Shown: positions 20,731-30,471, counted from the first letter of the stretch. The stretch is 64,000 bases of DNA from Phaeobacter sp. B1627 (GCF_006265095.1 NZ_VCNK01000020.1:1-64000), one strand, 5' to 3'. A program made the numbers and translations. The notes: a model not told the origin generated them from the letters alone.

Positions 20731-22326
20731 TCAGACGACGTCGAATTCCAGCGGCTTGATCTGGGTGAACAGACCGGTTTCCGCCAGCTTTGCGCGGGCC
20801 TCGGCCGGGACCGGAGCGTCCACATACAGCAGCGCAATCGCCTCGCCGCCGACCTCGGACCGGCCGAGGGTGAAGTTCGCGATGTTCACGTCCATGTCGC
20901 CCATGGTGTGGCCCAGCGCGCCGATGATGCCCGGCACGTCGTTGTTGGTAGTATAGAGCATATGCGCGCCCACCTCGGCGTCGATGTTGATGCCCTTGAT
21001 CTGGATGAACCGGGGCTTGCCGTCAGAGAACACGGTGCCCGCCACCGAACGCTCGCGCTTGGAGGTGACCACGGTGACCTTCACATAGCCGTCGAAGGTG
21101 CCGGATTTGTCCTGATTGGTGGTGGAAATCTGGATGCCGCGTTCCTTGGCCACAACCGGAGCCGAGACCATGTTCACATCCGGGTTCACCTTTTTCATGA
21201 TCCCCGCCACGGTGGCGCAGTTCAGCGCCTCGAGGTTCATTTCCGCCGCGACACCATCATAGAGCACGTTGATCGCGGTGATCGGCTCGTCCGTCATCTG
21301 GCCTGCAAAGGCCCCGAGGTGTTCGGCCAGCTTGATCCAGGGGCCCATGACCTTGGCCTCTTCTGCGGTGACCGACGGCATGTTGAGCGCGTTTTCAACG
21401 GCACCGGTCAGCAGGTAGTTCGCCATCTGATCGGCAACCTGCAGGGCGACGTTTTCCTGTGCTTCGGTGGTTGCGGCCCCAAGGTGCGGGGTGCAGACCA
21501 CATTCGGCAGGGCGAAGAGGGGGTTTTCCTTGGCCGGCTCGACAGAGAACACGTCAAAGGCGGCGCCGGCCACATGGCCGGAGGTCAGCGCCTCGGCCAG
21601 AGCGGCCTCATCCACCAATCCGCCACGAGCACAGTTGATGATGCGCACGCCTTTCTTGGTCTTGGCAAGGTTCTCGCGGCTCAGGATGTTCTTGGTCTGC
21701 TCGGTCAGCGGCACGTGCAGGGTGATGAAATCGGCGCGTGCCAGCAGCTCGTCCAGCTCAACCTTTTCGACTTGCATCTTCCTGGCCTTTTCCTCGGTGA
21801 GGAAGGGGTCATAGGCCACGACTTTCATCTTCAGGCCACGGGCCCGGTCGCAGACGATGCCGCCGATATTGCCGGCCCCGATCACGCCGAGGGTCTTGCC
21901 GGTCAGCTCCACGCCCATGAATTTGGACTTTTCCCATTTGCCCGCATGGGTCGAGGCAGAGGCCTCGGGGATCTGACGCGCCACGGCGAACATCATCGCA
22001 ATGGCATGTTCGGCGGTGGTGATCATGTTGCCGAAGGGGGTGTTCATGACGATCACACCCTTTTTCGATGCGGCGTCCTTGTCGATATTGTCGGTGCCGA
22101 TTCCGGCCCGGCCGATCACCTTCAGATTGGTGGCGGCCTCCAGAATGGTCGGGGTGACGCGGGTGGCGGAGCGGATGGCGAGACCGTCATACTGACCGAT
22201 GATCTCGGCCAGCTTGTCCTTGTCCTTGCCCACGTCGGGCAGGAAATCCACGTCGATGCCGCGATCGCGGAAGATCTGCACGGCGGCGTCGGAGAGTTTG
22301 TCGGAAATGAGTACTTTGGGGGCCAT
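20731..22326 (-). CDS. serA: D-3-phosphoglycerate dehydrogenase
   Basis: 531 residues, the long form with an intervening domain and a C-terminal ACT domain. It catalyses the first step of serine synthesis. Visible are GRAGIGTDNID, the NAD loop GVIGAGNIGGIV, the catalytic Arg in INCARGGLVDE, and the catalytic His in CTPHLGAATTEAQ. The ACT domain begins near MLYTTNNDVPGIIGALG and probably senses serine. It follows serC by 93 bp and shares its leader-controlled transcript. Confidence 0.97.
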   Translation of the reverse strand: MAPKVLISDKLSDAAVQIFRDRGIDVDFLPDVGKDKDKLAEIIGQYDGLAIRSATRVTPTILEAATNLKVIGRAGIGTDNIDKDAASKKGVIVMNTPFGNMITTAEHAIAMMFAVARQIPEASASTHAGKWEKSKFMGVELTGKTLGVIGAGNIGGIVCDRARGLKMKVVAYDPFLTEEKARKMQVEKVELDELLARADFITLHVPLTEQTKNILSRENLAKTKKGVRIINCARGGLVDEAALAEALTSGHVAGAAFDVFSVEPAKENPLFALPNVVCTPHLGAATTEAQENVALQVADQMANYLLTGAVENALNMPSVTAEEAKVMGPWIKLAEHLGAFAGQMTDEPITAINVLYDGVAAEMNLEALNCATVAGIMKKVNPDVNMVSAPVVAKERGIQISTTNQDKSGTFDGYVKVTVVTSKRERSVAGTVFSDGKPRFIQIKGINIDAEVGAHMLYTTNNDVPGIIGALGHTMGDMDVNIANFTLGRSEVGGEAIALLYVDAPVPAEARAKLAETGLFTQIKPLEFDVV

Positions 22327-22419
22327 GATGGTGGTCCTTTGTCTGCGGGGGCCGGGAAGCGGCCTGAAATTGGAAACTGGGGTTGGGGGCGCCGCGACGT
22401 GACCGCCGGGCGCCGCCCG

Positions 22420-23565
22420 TCAGCCTTGTGCGGCGATCTCGGCCTCGAAGGCCCAGGCCAGCCAGGGCAGCATGGCCTCGATGTCGCGGGTCTCGACCGT
22501 GCCGCCGCACCAGATCCGCAGACCGGCAGGCGCGTCGCGGTAGGCGCCGATGTCCCAGGCGATGCTTTCGCCATCCAGCCGTTTGGCCACGGCCTTGGCA
22601 AAGCTGGCGCCGTCCTTGATCCGCTTGTCGGTGAATTTCAGACAGACCGAGGTATTGGACCGCGTCGCCGGGTCATTTGCCAGGTTTTCGATCCAGTCGT
22701 TGGCGTAGGTGAAGGCATGGATCGCCCCGGCATTGGCATCCGCCCGCGCAATCAGCCCCTTGAGGCCGCCGACAGAGCGCGCCCAGTCGAGCGCAAAGAG
22801 GTAGTCTTCGACGGCGAGCATCGACGGGGTGTTGATGGTTTCGCCCCGGAAGATCCCGTCGATCAGCTTGCCGCCCTTGGTCAGGCGGAAGATCTTGGGC
22901 AGCGGCCATGCGGGCGTGTAGGTCTCCAGCCGTTCAACGGCGCGCGGCGACAGGACGATCACCCCATGCGCGGCCTCGCCCCCGAGCACTTTTTGCCAGG
23001 AGAAGGTGGTCACATCCAGCTTGTCCCAGGGCAGCTCCTGCGCAAAGGCGGCAGAGGTCGCATCGCAGATGGTCAGCCCCTCGCGGTCATCCGCGATCCA
23101 GTCGCCATTGGGCACCCGGACGCCGGAGGTGGTGCCGTTCCAGGTGAAAACCACGTCATTTTTCGGGTCCACGGTGCTGAGGTCGACGATCTCGCCATAG
23201 TCGGCGGTCTTCACCTCGGCGTCGATTTTCAGCTGTTTCACCACATCGGTGACCCAGCCCGCGCCAAAGCTTTCCCAGGCGATCATCTCGACCTTGCGCT
23301 GGCCCAGCAGGTTCCACATCGCCATTTCAACCGCACCGGTGTCGGAGGCGGGCACGATGCCGATCCTGTAGTCCTCGGGGATGCCCAGAAGCTCGCGGGT
23401 GCCTTCGATGGCGGCCAGCAGTTTGGCCTTGCCGACAGCAGCGCGGTGGCTGCGACCCAGAGGCGCGCCGGCGAGTTTGGACAGGTCATAGGTGGGGGGT
23501 TTGGCACAGGGGCCAGAAGAAAAACGCGGATTTGCCGGCCGCGTTGCCGGTTGTTCAATAGCCAT
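22420..23565 (-). CDS. serC: phosphoserine aminotransferase
   Basis: 381 residues, class V PLP aminotransferase converting 3-phosphohydroxypyruvate and glutamate to phosphoserine. The [11 protein letters not shown] start, [16 protein letters not shown], and PLP lysine K192 in [14 protein letters not shown] mark the alphaproteobacterial/archaeal-like SerC subgroup. The GGAAGG ribosome site at 23580-23575 lies nine bases before the ATG and can pair with an upstream CCTTCC, so translation appears controlled by the leader. It is the first gene of serC-serA and divergent from serB. Confidence 0.96.
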   Translation of the reverse strand: MAIEQPATRPANPRFSSGPCAKPPTYDLSKLAGAPLGRSHRAAVGKAKLLAAIEGTRELLGIPEDYRIGIVPASDTGAVEMAMWNLLGQRKVEMIAWESFGAGWVTDVVKQLKIDAEVKTADYGEIVDLSTVDPKNDVVFTWNGTTSGVRVPNGDWIADDREGLTICDATSAAFAQELPWDKLDVTTFSWQKVLGGEAAHGVIVLSPRAVERLETYTPAWPLPKIFRLTKGGKLIDGIFRGETINTPSMLAVEDYLFALDWARSVGGLKGLIARADANAGAIHAFTYANDWIENLANDPATRSNTSVCLKFTDKRIKDGASFAKAVAKRLDGESIAWDIGAYRDAPAGLRIWCGGTVETRDIEAMLPWLAWAFEAEIAAQG

Positions 23566-23570
23566 TTATG

Positions 23571-23640
23571 CTATCCTTCCAGATAAGCGCCCTTCGTTGG
23601 GGAAGGGTGTCCCGCCGACAGGGCTATGCGGCGGCGGGTC
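23571..23640 (-). ncRNA. serC leader (cis-regulatory RNA)
   Basis: The minus strand upstream of serC has the features of the alphaproteobacterial serC leader described from comparative genomics, whose last stem overlaps the serC ribosome site. Here CCCTTC (23607-23602) pairs with GAAGGG (23595-23590). Alternatively CCTTCC (23606-23601) can pair with the GGAAGG ribosome site (23580-23575), so the two structures exclude each other. A second arm, GCCCTGTCGGCGGG, lies just upstream. The ligand or signal is unknown. Confidence 0.65.
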
Positions 23641-23800
23641 GGCTTGCAACTGGAAAAATCGCCCGTTTGCGGCCCTTTGGCCAAAAAATGCGACCCTGCA
23701 TGACGCCGATCGGAAACTTTCACGGCACGCAGGCTCCGGACTGGCACCTCCGGTAAGGTCCCGTTAAGAGAAGGCAGGCCGATTTGCCCGGAGAACTGAC

Positions 23801-24676
23801 ATGTATGTCGCCACATTGCTTGTGAACCCCAACCGCCCGACGCTGGAGCCGACTTTGGTCGAATCGCTCAGGAATGCCTGGGGCGGTGGCGAGGCGCTCT
23901 GGCTCGATCCCGGCATCGCGGCGGAATTTGCCCTGACCGAGGTGCCTGCCAACCGCTGGGATGTCTGGGCGGACCTGCAGGGAATGGGGGTGGACCTTGT
24001 GGTGCAACCCGCTGAGGGGCGGCGCAAAAAGATGCTGCTGGCGGATATGGACAGCACCATGATCCAGCAGGAATGCATCGACGAGCTGGCGGATGAGGCC
24101 GGTGTCGGCGCGCGGGTGAAGGACATCACCGCCCGGGCCATGAACGGCGAGCTGGATTTCGAGGGCGCGCTGACCGAACGGGTCGGACTGCTGAAAGGCC
24201 TGCCCGAGACGGTGATCGCACAGGTGCTGGACACGCGGATCACGCTGATGCCCGGCGGCCCGGCGCTGCTGGCGACGATGAAAGCGGAGGGCGCCTATGC
24301 GGCGCTGGTCTCGGGTGGGTTCACCGCCTTTACCGCGCGGGTGGCCGAGACGTTGAGCTTTGACGAGAACCGCGCCAATACGCTGATCGTTGCGGATGGC
24401 CATCTGACCGGAGAGGTCGCCCGGCCGATCCTGGGCCGCGACGCCAAGGTCGAGGCGCTGGAGCAGATCAGCGCCCGTCTGGGCCTCAGCGCCGCCGATG
24501 TGATGGCGGTGGGCGATGGCGCCAATGATCTCGGCATGCTGGGCCGGGCCGGCGCGGGGGTTGCGCTGCATGCCAAACCCTCGGTCGCGGCGGAATGCGA
24601 TATCCGCATCAACCACGGCGACCTGTCTGCGCTGCTCTATATCCAGGGCTATGCCCGGACTGATTTCAAAGGATAG
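23801..24676 (+). CDS. serB: phosphoserine phosphatase
   Basis: 291 residues, HAD-family enzyme that performs the last step of serine synthesis. An N-terminal regulatory region of about 75 residues precedes the catalytic domain. The motif DMDST (82-86) holds the nucleophile D82, then SGGFTAFTARVAETL, and GDGANDLGMLGRAGAGVALHAKP is the C-terminal acidic motif. GGAGAA precedes the ATG. It is divergent from serC-serA, bringing all three serine genes together. Confidence 0.97.
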   Translation: MYVATLLVNPNRPTLEPTLVESLRNAWGGGEALWLDPGIAAEFALTEVPANRWDVWADLQGMGVDLVVQPAEGRRKKMLLADMDSTMIQQECIDELADEAGVGARVKDITARAMNGELDFEGALTERVGLLKGLPETVIAQVLDTRITLMPGGPALLATMKAEGAYAALVSGGFTAFTARVAETLSFDENRANTLIVADGHLTGEVARPILGRDAKVEALEQISARLGLSAADVMAVGDGANDLGMLGRAGAGVALHAKPSVAAECDIRINHGDLSALLYIQGYARTDFKG

Positions 24677-24684
24677 TCAAAGAC

Positions 24685-25443
24685 ATGCTCGAAGTGGGGA
24701 TCGAGACCCTGCTGCTGTTGATGGTGGCGGGGTTTGCGGCCGGGTTCATCGACGCGGTGGCCGGTGGCGGCGGGTTGATCACGGTGCCGGTGCTGCTGAT
24801 TGCCGGCGCCGGGCCGGTGACCGCATTGGCCACCAACAAGATCCAGGGCCTGTTTGGCGCTGCGACGGCGGCGCTCTCCTATGCGCGCGGCGGGCATGTG
24901 GATTTGCGCGCCCAATGGAGATCGGCGGTGATCGCCTTTTTCGCCTCCATCGCGGGGGCGCTGCTGGTCACTGTGCTGCCGGTCGAGCTGATCCGCTATG
25001 CGCTACCGGTGCTGCTGATTGCCATTGCGGTGTTCTTTGCCACCAAGAAGGGCCTTGGCGATGCGGACCGCGCCCGGCGGATGCCGCCTGTGCTGTTTGC
25101 GGCCACGATGGTGCCGCTCTGTGCCGCCTATGACGGTCTGTTGGGGCCGGGGGCGGGCAGTTTCTACATGCTGGCCTTTGTCTCTCTTGCGGGCTACGGC
25201 GTGCTGAAGGCGACGGCCCATACGAAGATGCTGAACTTTGCCTCCAATGCCGGCGCTCTGGCGGCCTTTGCGGTTGTGGCAACGCCCTGGTGGGTCACCG
25301 GCCTCGCGATGGGACTGGCGCAGATCGCCGGCGCCCGGGTCGGGGCGGGACTGGCGCAGAAGCAGGGCGCAAAGATCATCAAACCGCTTCTGGTGCTGAC
25401 CACGGTTGTTCTGGCCGTCAAACTGATCTGGGATCTGGTCTGA
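24685..25443 (+). CDS. TauE/SafE (TSUP) family membrane transporter
   Basis: 252 residues with about eight hydrophobic segments. It shows the two family repeats: GFAAGFIDAVAGGGGLITVPVLL near the N-terminus (split here as GFAAGFIDAVAGGGG) and GPGAGSFYMLAF in the second half. TSUP proteins move sulfite, sulfonates or organic acids across the inner membrane; the substrate is not shown. It starts 8 bp after serB and is probably cotranscribed with it. Confidence 0.88.
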   Translation: MLEVGIETLLLLMVAGFAAGFIDAVAGGGGLITVPVLLIAGAGPVTALATNKIQGLFGAATAALSYARGGHVDLRAQWRSAVIAFFASIAGALLVTVLPVELIRYALPVLLIAIAVFFATKKGLGDADRARRMPPVLFAATMVPLCAAYDGLLGPGAGSFYMLAFVSLAGYGVLKATAHTKMLNFASNAGALAAFAVVATPWWVTGLAMGLAQIAGARVGAGLAQKQGAKIIKPLLVLTTVVLAVKLIWDLV

Positions 25444-25777
25444 TCCGGTTTGGCCCGGTTTTGCCCGGTTTTGATCCGGGCGCTGGCAGGCAGGGGTCGA
25501 CAGACAGTGCTAGACAGGTAGGGGCAGGCAGGCGCTGAGGGGCAGATAAACCGCCCGTAACCCGTCCACAAAAGCAGAATTGCAGGCAGCGGGCATCGGA
25601 TGCGGTCCCTATTCGGGGAAAAGCCGGCGAAATCCTGCCAAATCCGTCATTTGCACATGGCCCTCCTGCCGCTAATATGCTTGTGTCGATGATCATGAGG
25701 TACGGGCAAAGACAGTGCGCAAACACTGCAAACGGCCGTGGGACATTAAAGACAAGACAGTCTTGGAGGCGGGACGA
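25444..25777. repeat. gap with a 10-bp tandem repeat after the TSUP gene
   Basis: CCGGTTTGGC, CCGGTTTTGC and CCGGTTTTGA follow each other at 25445-25474, so three units of 10 bp with one or two changes. The remainder up to the IalB-like gene shows no coding frame I can support and must contain that gene's promoter. Confidence 0.5.
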
Positions 25778-26311
25778 ATGGCATTGAATCTCCGTCGCTT
25801 GGCAGGCGCGCTATTGCTGATTGGCATGGCCACCTCGGCGGGCGCACAGCAAGCAACAACCGAAAACCGCGTCGGCGCACATGTGGACTGGAGCGTCTTT
25901 GAGGAGACCTCGCCCCGTGAGTGCATCGGCGTATCAGCGCCCAAGGAAAAGGTGAACACCCGCGACGGTCGTGTGGTTGCGGTCCGGCGCAGCGAAGTCC
26001 GCCTGTTCGTCTTCTACCGCCCCGACAACGACAACAAGGGTCAGGTGACCTTCACCGGCGGCTACCCGTTTGCGCCGGGTTCGACCGTGAACATGCTGAT
26101 TGGTGACGCGGAATTCGAGCTGTTCACCGAAGGCGAGTGGGCCTGGCCTGCGACCCCCACCGACGACGCCAAGATCATTACCGCGATGAAACGCGGCACC
26201 GATGCGGTGCTGACAGCGCGATCCTCGCGCGGGACCCAGACCAAGGATACGTTCTCCTTGCTCGGCTTCACCGCAGCGATCGAGGATGCGGAGAAACGCT
26301 GCGCCGGGTGA
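25778..26311 (+). CDS. IalB-family periplasmic protein
   Basis: 177 residues. The start ATG at 25778 has GGAGG upstream and gives a signal peptide (MALNLRRLAGALLLIGMATSAGAQ, cleavage after AGA/Q). The mature part matches the invasion-associated locus B family: WSVFEETSPRECIG near its N-terminus, VFYRPDN, GYPFAPGSTVNMLIGDAEFELF, and a C-terminal EDAEKRCAG. The two cysteines (ECIG and KRCAG) would form the family's disulfide. Family roles in free-living bacteria are unknown. A longer frame from 25715 lacks a signal peptide and is rejected. Confidence 0.85.
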   Translation: MALNLRRLAGALLLIGMATSAGAQQATTENRVGAHVDWSVFEETSPRECIGVSAPKEKVNTRDGRVVAVRRSEVRLFVFYRPDNDNKGQVTFTGGYPFAPGSTVNMLIGDAEFELFTEGEWAWPATPTDDAKIITAMKRGTDAVLTARSSRGTQTKDTFSLLGFTAAIEDAEKRCAG

Positions 26312-26699
26312 TCCGGTCCTGAGCGCGCGGCTGCCCCTTCGGGCGCAGGCCTAAAGCGGCAGGTCTTGAGCAGCAGACTGTTTCGGGACTGAGCGTGCTG
26401 GCGGGGTCCCGGCCAGCCAGCGGGGCCACGGATATTGGGCGGCAGATCTTTGGCGGCGGGCATTGGCCCTGCCGCCTTTTTCGTGCCAAATCAGAGGATC
26501 AGGTCGTAATCCTGGCCGCACTCCCGGCCGGGGGGCCGCGCGGTTTCACAGCAAACGGGCGCCCGCCACCGCCATGCAATCCACGCAATGCGGCTGGCCG
26601 CGGGCACCTTTTGCGTGAGATTCCTTTTGATCTTGGGCCGATCTCCTATATAGAGCCGCATCCACCCTTATTCTGTTCACCAGCCAGCGAGTCCGCCTC
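26312..26699. other. 388-bp gap between IalB-like gene and rlmN
   Basis: No gene is supported here. It holds a terminator at 26452-26481 and then the rlmN promoter and leader. Confidence 0.4.
26452..26481 (+). terminator. rho-independent terminator
   Basis: GGCGGCGGGC and GCCCTGCCGCC pair with one bulged T around ATTG, followed by TTTTT (26477-26481). It lies 140 bp past the IalB-like stop. Confidence 0.75.
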
Positions 26700-27893
26700 A
26701 TGACCGCCTCCGCGCCGATTACCCAAGATGTCCTGACCCTGCCCCGCAAGGAGCCGGAGGGGGACAAGATCAACCTTGTCGGCCTGACCCGTGACCGGAT
26801 GCGGGAGGTGCTGATCGAAAACGGCACGCCCGAGAAACAGGCCAAGATGCGGGTCGGACAGATCTGGCAGTGGATCTACCAATGGGGTGTGCGCGACTTT
26901 GCCGCGATGACCAATCTGGCCAAAGCCTATCGCGCGCAACTGGAAGAGACCTTTGAAATCCGCATCCCCGAGGTTGTGAGCAAGCAAGTGTCGACCGATG
27001 GCACCCGCAAATATCTGGTGCGGATCGCCGGCGGCCATGAGGTCGAGGTGGTCTATATTCCCGAAGACGATCGCGGCACCCTGTGTATTTCGAGCCAGGT
27101 CGGCTGTACGCTGACCTGCACGTTCTGCCACACCGGCACCCAGAAACTGGTGCGCAACCTGACACCTGCGGAAATCGTCGGTCAGGTGATGATGGCGCGG
27201 GACGATCTGGAGGAATGGCCGACCCCCGGCGCGCCCAAGGACGAGACCCGTCTGCTGTCCAATATCGTGCTGATGGGCATGGGCGAACCGCTCTACAATT
27301 TCGACAATGTGCGCGATGCGATGAAGATCGCGATGGACCCGGAGGGGATTTCCTTGTCGCGCCGTCGCATCACCCTGTCGACCTCGGGTGTGGTGCCGGA
27401 GATTGCCCGCACGGCGCAGGAGATCGGCTGTCTGCTCGCGATCTCGTTCCATGCCACCACGGATGAGGTGCGCGATGTGCTGGTCCCGATCAACCGGCGC
27501 TGGAACATCGAAACCCTGCTGGAGGCGCTGGCGCATTATCCCAAGGTGTCGAACTCGGAGCGGATCACGTTTGAATATGTGATGCTGGACGGGGTGAATG
27601 ACAGCGATGAGGATGCGCACCGTCTGCTGGATCATATCAAGCGGCACAAGATCCCGGCCAAGATCAACCTGATCCCGTTCAACGAATGGCCCGGTGCGCC
27701 CTACAAACGGTCGTCGAACAACCGGATCCGGGCCTTTGCGAATATCATCTATCAGGCGGGCTATGCCTCGCCCATCCGCAAGACGCGCGGCGACGATATC
27801 ATGGCGGCCTGCGGCCAGTTGAAATCCGCCACCGAACGCGCCCGCGAGAGCCGCAAACAGATCGAGGCCGAGGCGGGCGTCGCCAAAGCCTAG
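26700..27893 (+). CDS. rlmN: 23S rRNA (adenine(2503)-C(2))-methyltransferase
   Basis: 397 residues, radical-SAM enzyme that methylates A2503 of 23S rRNA (and some tRNAs). The iron-sulfur cysteines are C136, C140 and C143 (GCTLTCTFC). C129 and C371 (DIMAACGQL) match the conserved pair C118/C355 of E. coli RlmN, including the methyl-carrying cysteine. [12 protein letters not shown] and the [11 protein letters not shown] segment are typical. The N-terminal extension before [10 protein letters not shown] is short. A terminator follows at 28023-28055. Confidence 0.97.
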   Translation: MTASAPITQDVLTLPRKEPEGDKINLVGLTRDRMREVLIENGTPEKQAKMRVGQIWQWIYQWGVRDFAAMTNLAKAYRAQLEETFEIRIPEVVSKQVSTDGTRKYLVRIAGGHEVEVVYIPEDDRGTLCISSQVGCTLTCTFCHTGTQKLVRNLTPAEIVGQVMMARDDLEEWPTPGAPKDETRLLSNIVLMGMGEPLYNFDNVRDAMKIAMDPEGISLSRRRITLSTSGVVPEIARTAQEIGCLLAISFHATTDEVRDVLVPINRRWNIETLLEALAHYPKVSNSERITFEYVMLDGVNDSDEDAHRLLDHIKRHKIPAKINLIPFNEWPGAPYKRSSNNRIRAFANIIYQAGYASPIRKTRGDDIMAACGQLKSATERARESRKQIEAEAGVAKA

Positions 27894-28022
27894 CGCCGTG
27901 GCTCCGCCCGGCCACGCGGGCGGCAACAAGCGGGGCAAGCGCGCAGACGCTCGGCAAGACGTGGGCCGGACGTGGGCAAGACGGTCCACAAGATGACCTC
28001 AAGACCTGGGCAAGACCACCAC

Positions 28023-28055
28023 AGGCGTCCCGAAAAACCGGGGCGCCTTATTCTT
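28023..28055 (+). terminator. rho-independent terminator after rlmN
   Basis: AGGCGTCCC (28023-28031) pairs with GGGGCGCCT (28040-28048) with one G-U pair and an 8-nt loop; TATTCTT follows. The 130 bp before it carry degenerate GGGCAAGAC-like repeats. Confidence 0.7.
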
Positions 28056-28144
28056 ACCCAAGTTATGCAAAATTTGCGCCATTTCCTGCGGACAGTCTCG
28101 GAATCAGAAACAGTATCCTGAGCGGATAAAAAAGAAAAAGAGGC

Positions 28145-28354
28145 ATGACAATGTTGGCACAGCAGGTAACTACGATGGACGACGGCATTCTCTCACTGCT
28201 GCGCGAAGAGCGGCGCAAGGCGCTGAGCACGCGCGAATGGCAGTTCCGTCTGCGGGGCTACGGCCTGGCCGTTCAGGATGAGGACGGCGCGAAAATTCTG
28301 ACCCGTCTGCCACGTGGTGAAGCCATCGGCGTCTTGCCCGCCGATATGGCCTGA
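28145..28354 (+). CDS. small hypothetical protein, 69 aa
   Basis: Product not recognised. MTMLAQQVTTMDDGILSLLREERRKA is followed by LSTREWQFRLRGYGLAVQDEDG and ends GEAIGVLPADMA. GAGG lies upstream of ATG 28145 (ATG at 28151 is also possible), it has its own A-rich leader, and a 9-bp stem-loop follows. The protein is soluble, with no signal peptide. The free-standing arrangement between two terminator-like hairpins and normal codon use support a real gene. Confidence 0.65.
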   Translation: MTMLAQQVTTMDDGILSLLREERRKALSTREWQFRLRGYGLAVQDEDGAKILTRLPRGEAIGVLPADMA

Positions 28355-28369
28355 CATGACTTGAGAGAC

Positions 28370-28390
28370 GGCCTGAGGGTCCTTCAGGCC
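28370..28390 (+). terminator. stem-loop after the 69-aa gene
   Basis: GGCCTGAGG and CTTCAGGCC pair (one G-U) around GTC. There is no T tract, so termination strength is uncertain; it lies 15 bp past the stop codon. Confidence 0.45.
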
Positions 28391-28466
28391 ATCACAGGGG
28401 CTCCGCGCCGAAGGTATCCCGGCGCGGGTCTGGATCTGGCGAGAACCGGGACAGGCGGCGCGGCCC

Positions 28467-29315
28467 TCAGCGATCGCGCCCGGGCAGGCTCTGGCGCGGA
28501 GGTTGCGGGTTCCAGGCCTCGATCACGGCAATCGCCTCATCAGCGGTTTCCACGAATTTGAACAGCTCCAGATCCTGGTCCGATATGGTGCCGGCATCGG
28601 CCAGCGCCTCCCAGTTGATGATCTTTTCCCAAAAGGCGCGACCGAACAGCACAAAGGGCATCGGCTCCATCCGGCCGGTCTGGATCAGGGTCAGCGCCTC
28701 GAACATCTCATCGAGGGTGCCAAAGCCGCCGGGAAAGATGCAGATCGCCTCGGCCCGCATCAGGAAATGCATCTTGCGGATCGCAAAATAGTGGAAGTTG
28801 AAGCACAGCTCCGGGGTGACATATTCGTTCGGGGCCTGCTCATGCGGCAACACGATATTGAGGCCGACCGACTCGCCGCCCGCGTCCACAGCGCCACGGT
28901 TGCCCGCCTCCATCACGCCGGGGCCGCCGCCGGTCACCACGACATGACGCCGCCCGCCGGTGGTTTGCGACTTCTCCGTCATTTTCTGCGCGAACAGCCG
29001 GGCCTCATCATAGAAATGGCTGAGATCGGCCAGCGTCTGCGTGCGGGCCTTGTGCTTGTCGGCAGGGGCGGGAATGCGGGCGCCGCCGAACATCACCACG
29101 GTGCTTTCGATGCCCCTTTCATCCAGCATCAGCTGCGGCTTCAGTAGCTCCAGCTGCAGACGGACCGGGCGCAATTCGTCCCGGCACAGAAACCCTTCGT
29201 CCGCGAAGGCGAGCTGATAGACCGGGGATTGGGTCTGGGGGGTCACGGGCACGTGCTCTGCGCGGTTGCGGTCAGAGCTGGCGTCGGGGAAACTGCTGTG
29301 GCGATCGTCACTCAT
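28467..29315 (-). CDS. LOG-family nucleotide phosphoribohydrolase
   Basis: 282 residues, TIGR00730/LOG family (once labelled lysine decarboxylase). These enzymes hydrolyse cytokinin- or purine-type ribosyl monophosphates. The signatures are MFGGARIPAP, VVVTGGGPGVMEAGNRGAVD and the PGGxGTxxE motif as FPGGFGTLDEMFEALTLIQTG. The start ATG at 29315 gives MSDDRHSSFPDASSDRNRAEH, an N-terminal extension of about 90 residues before the Rossmann-like core. A longer frame to 29504 is unsupported. Confidence 0.88.
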   Translation of the reverse strand: MSDDRHSSFPDASSDRNRAEHVPVTPQTQSPVYQLAFADEGFLCRDELRPVRLQLELLKPQLMLDERGIESTVVMFGGARIPAPADKHKARTQTLADLSHFYDEARLFAQKMTEKSQTTGGRRHVVVTGGGPGVMEAGNRGAVDAGGESVGLNIVLPHEQAPNEYVTPELCFNFHYFAIRKMHFLMRAEAICIFPGGFGTLDEMFEALTLIQTGRMEPMPFVLFGRAFWEKIINWEALADAGTISDQDLELFKFVETADEAIAVIEAWNPQPPRQSLPGRDR

Positions 29316-29469
29316 ATTTAATGCTGCCTGTGTTGCGAAATCGATAATCAGCCCCTGACATAGCCCGGATGCGGCGCGCAAACCAGCGCCGAAACCGGCG
29401 GGGTCCCTCTTGCCTCCGGTCAGGAATGGCCTAGGGTTCGCCGCGAATACACAGACACGAGGCATGATG

Positions 29470-30423
29470 ATGGACTGGAAGCCCCTGATCTCCGGAGCCT
29501 GCACCCGGATTGCGGCGCATGTTGTGAAAACCCCGGTTATGACCGTGCAGAGCTTCGGGCTGGCCTATCCGGTGGAGCTGAAGCTGGAACAGATGCAGCA
29601 CGCAGGCAGTTTCAAGGCGCGCGGCGCGTTCAATACGCTGCTGTCGCATCCGGTGCCCGAGGCCGGTCTGGTGGCCGCATCCGGTGGCAACCATGGCGCC
29701 GCCGTGGCCTTTGCGGCGCGGGCGCTGGGCCACAAGGCGCGGATCTACGTGCCGGAGATCGCGGGGCAGACAAAGATCGACCTGATCCGGTCCACCGGCG
29801 CCGACCTGGAGGTGGTCCCCGGTGCCTATGCCAATGCCCTGGACGCCGCCCGCATCTGGGAGCAGGAGACCGGCGCGATGCAGATCCACGCCTATGATGC
29901 GCCCGCCACGATTGCCGGTCAGGGCACGCTGTTTGCCGAATGGGAGGCGCAGGGGCTGGAGGCCGATACGATTCTGGTCGCGGTCGGCGGCGGCGGCTTG
30001 ATCGGGGGGGCGCTGGGCTGGCTGCAGGGCCGGCGCAAGGTGGTGGCCGTGGAACCCGCCACCTCCTGTGCGATGAAAGCGGCGCTGATGGCGCACAGGC
30101 CGGTGGATGTGGATGTCAGCGGCATCGCCGCCAATGCGCTGGGCGCGCGCCGGATCGGCGATCTGAGCTTTGAGCTGGCCCACGAGTTGCGCATTCCCAG
30201 CGTTATCGTCTCGGATGCGGCGATCGAGACGGCGCAGCATGCGCTGTGGCGGGACCATCGCCTGCTGGTGGAGCCGGCCGGCGCGACGGCGCTCGCGGCC
30301 TTGATGTCCGGGGCCTACCTGCCTGCCGAGGGCGAGAGGGTCGCTGTCCTGCTTTGTGGCGGCAATATCGACCCGGAGCCGCTGAGCGATCCCGCCACAC
30401 AATTGGATGTCCTGTTCAGCTGA
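29470..30423 (+). CDS. PLP-dependent threonine/serine dehydratase-like enzyme
   Basis: 317 residues of fold-type II PLP enzymes. The PLP lysine lies in AGSFKARGAFN, the Ser/Asn loop is ASGGNHGAAVAFAARALG, and the phosphate loop is AVGGGGLIGGAL. The nearest groups are threonine ammonia-lyase without an ACT domain, serine racemase and hydroxyaspartate dehydratase; the sequence does not separate them. Start: GAGG at 29459-29462 fits ATG 29470 best, with ATGs at 29464 and 29467 as alternatives. It is followed 48 bp later by a GntR regulator in the same direction. Confidence 0.85.
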   Translation: MDWKPLISGACTRIAAHVVKTPVMTVQSFGLAYPVELKLEQMQHAGSFKARGAFNTLLSHPVPEAGLVAASGGNHGAAVAFAARALGHKARIYVPEIAGQTKIDLIRSTGADLEVVPGAYANALDAARIWEQETGAMQIHAYDAPATIAGQGTLFAEWEAQGLEADTILVAVGGGGLIGGALGWLQGRRKVVAVEPATSCAMKAALMAHRPVDVDVSGIAANALGARRIGDLSFELAHELRIPSVIVSDAAIETAQHALWRDHRLLVEPAGATALAALMSGAYLPAEGERVAVLLCGGNIDPEPLSDPATQLDVLFS

Positions 30424-30471
30424 ACGGCACAAACCCTTGCGGCGCGGCACCGTGCAGCCTATCGAGCAGGC

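Noticed and set aside
20908-23586. 892-codon open frame opposite serA and serC
   Set aside because: It spans two confirmed genes and their intergenic gap in antisense; His/Gly-rich composition is typical of antisense shadow frames.
27894-28022. GGGCAAGAC-like repeats after rlmN as a structured array
   Set aside because: Units are irregular in length and sequence; better explained as low-complexity sequence before the terminator.
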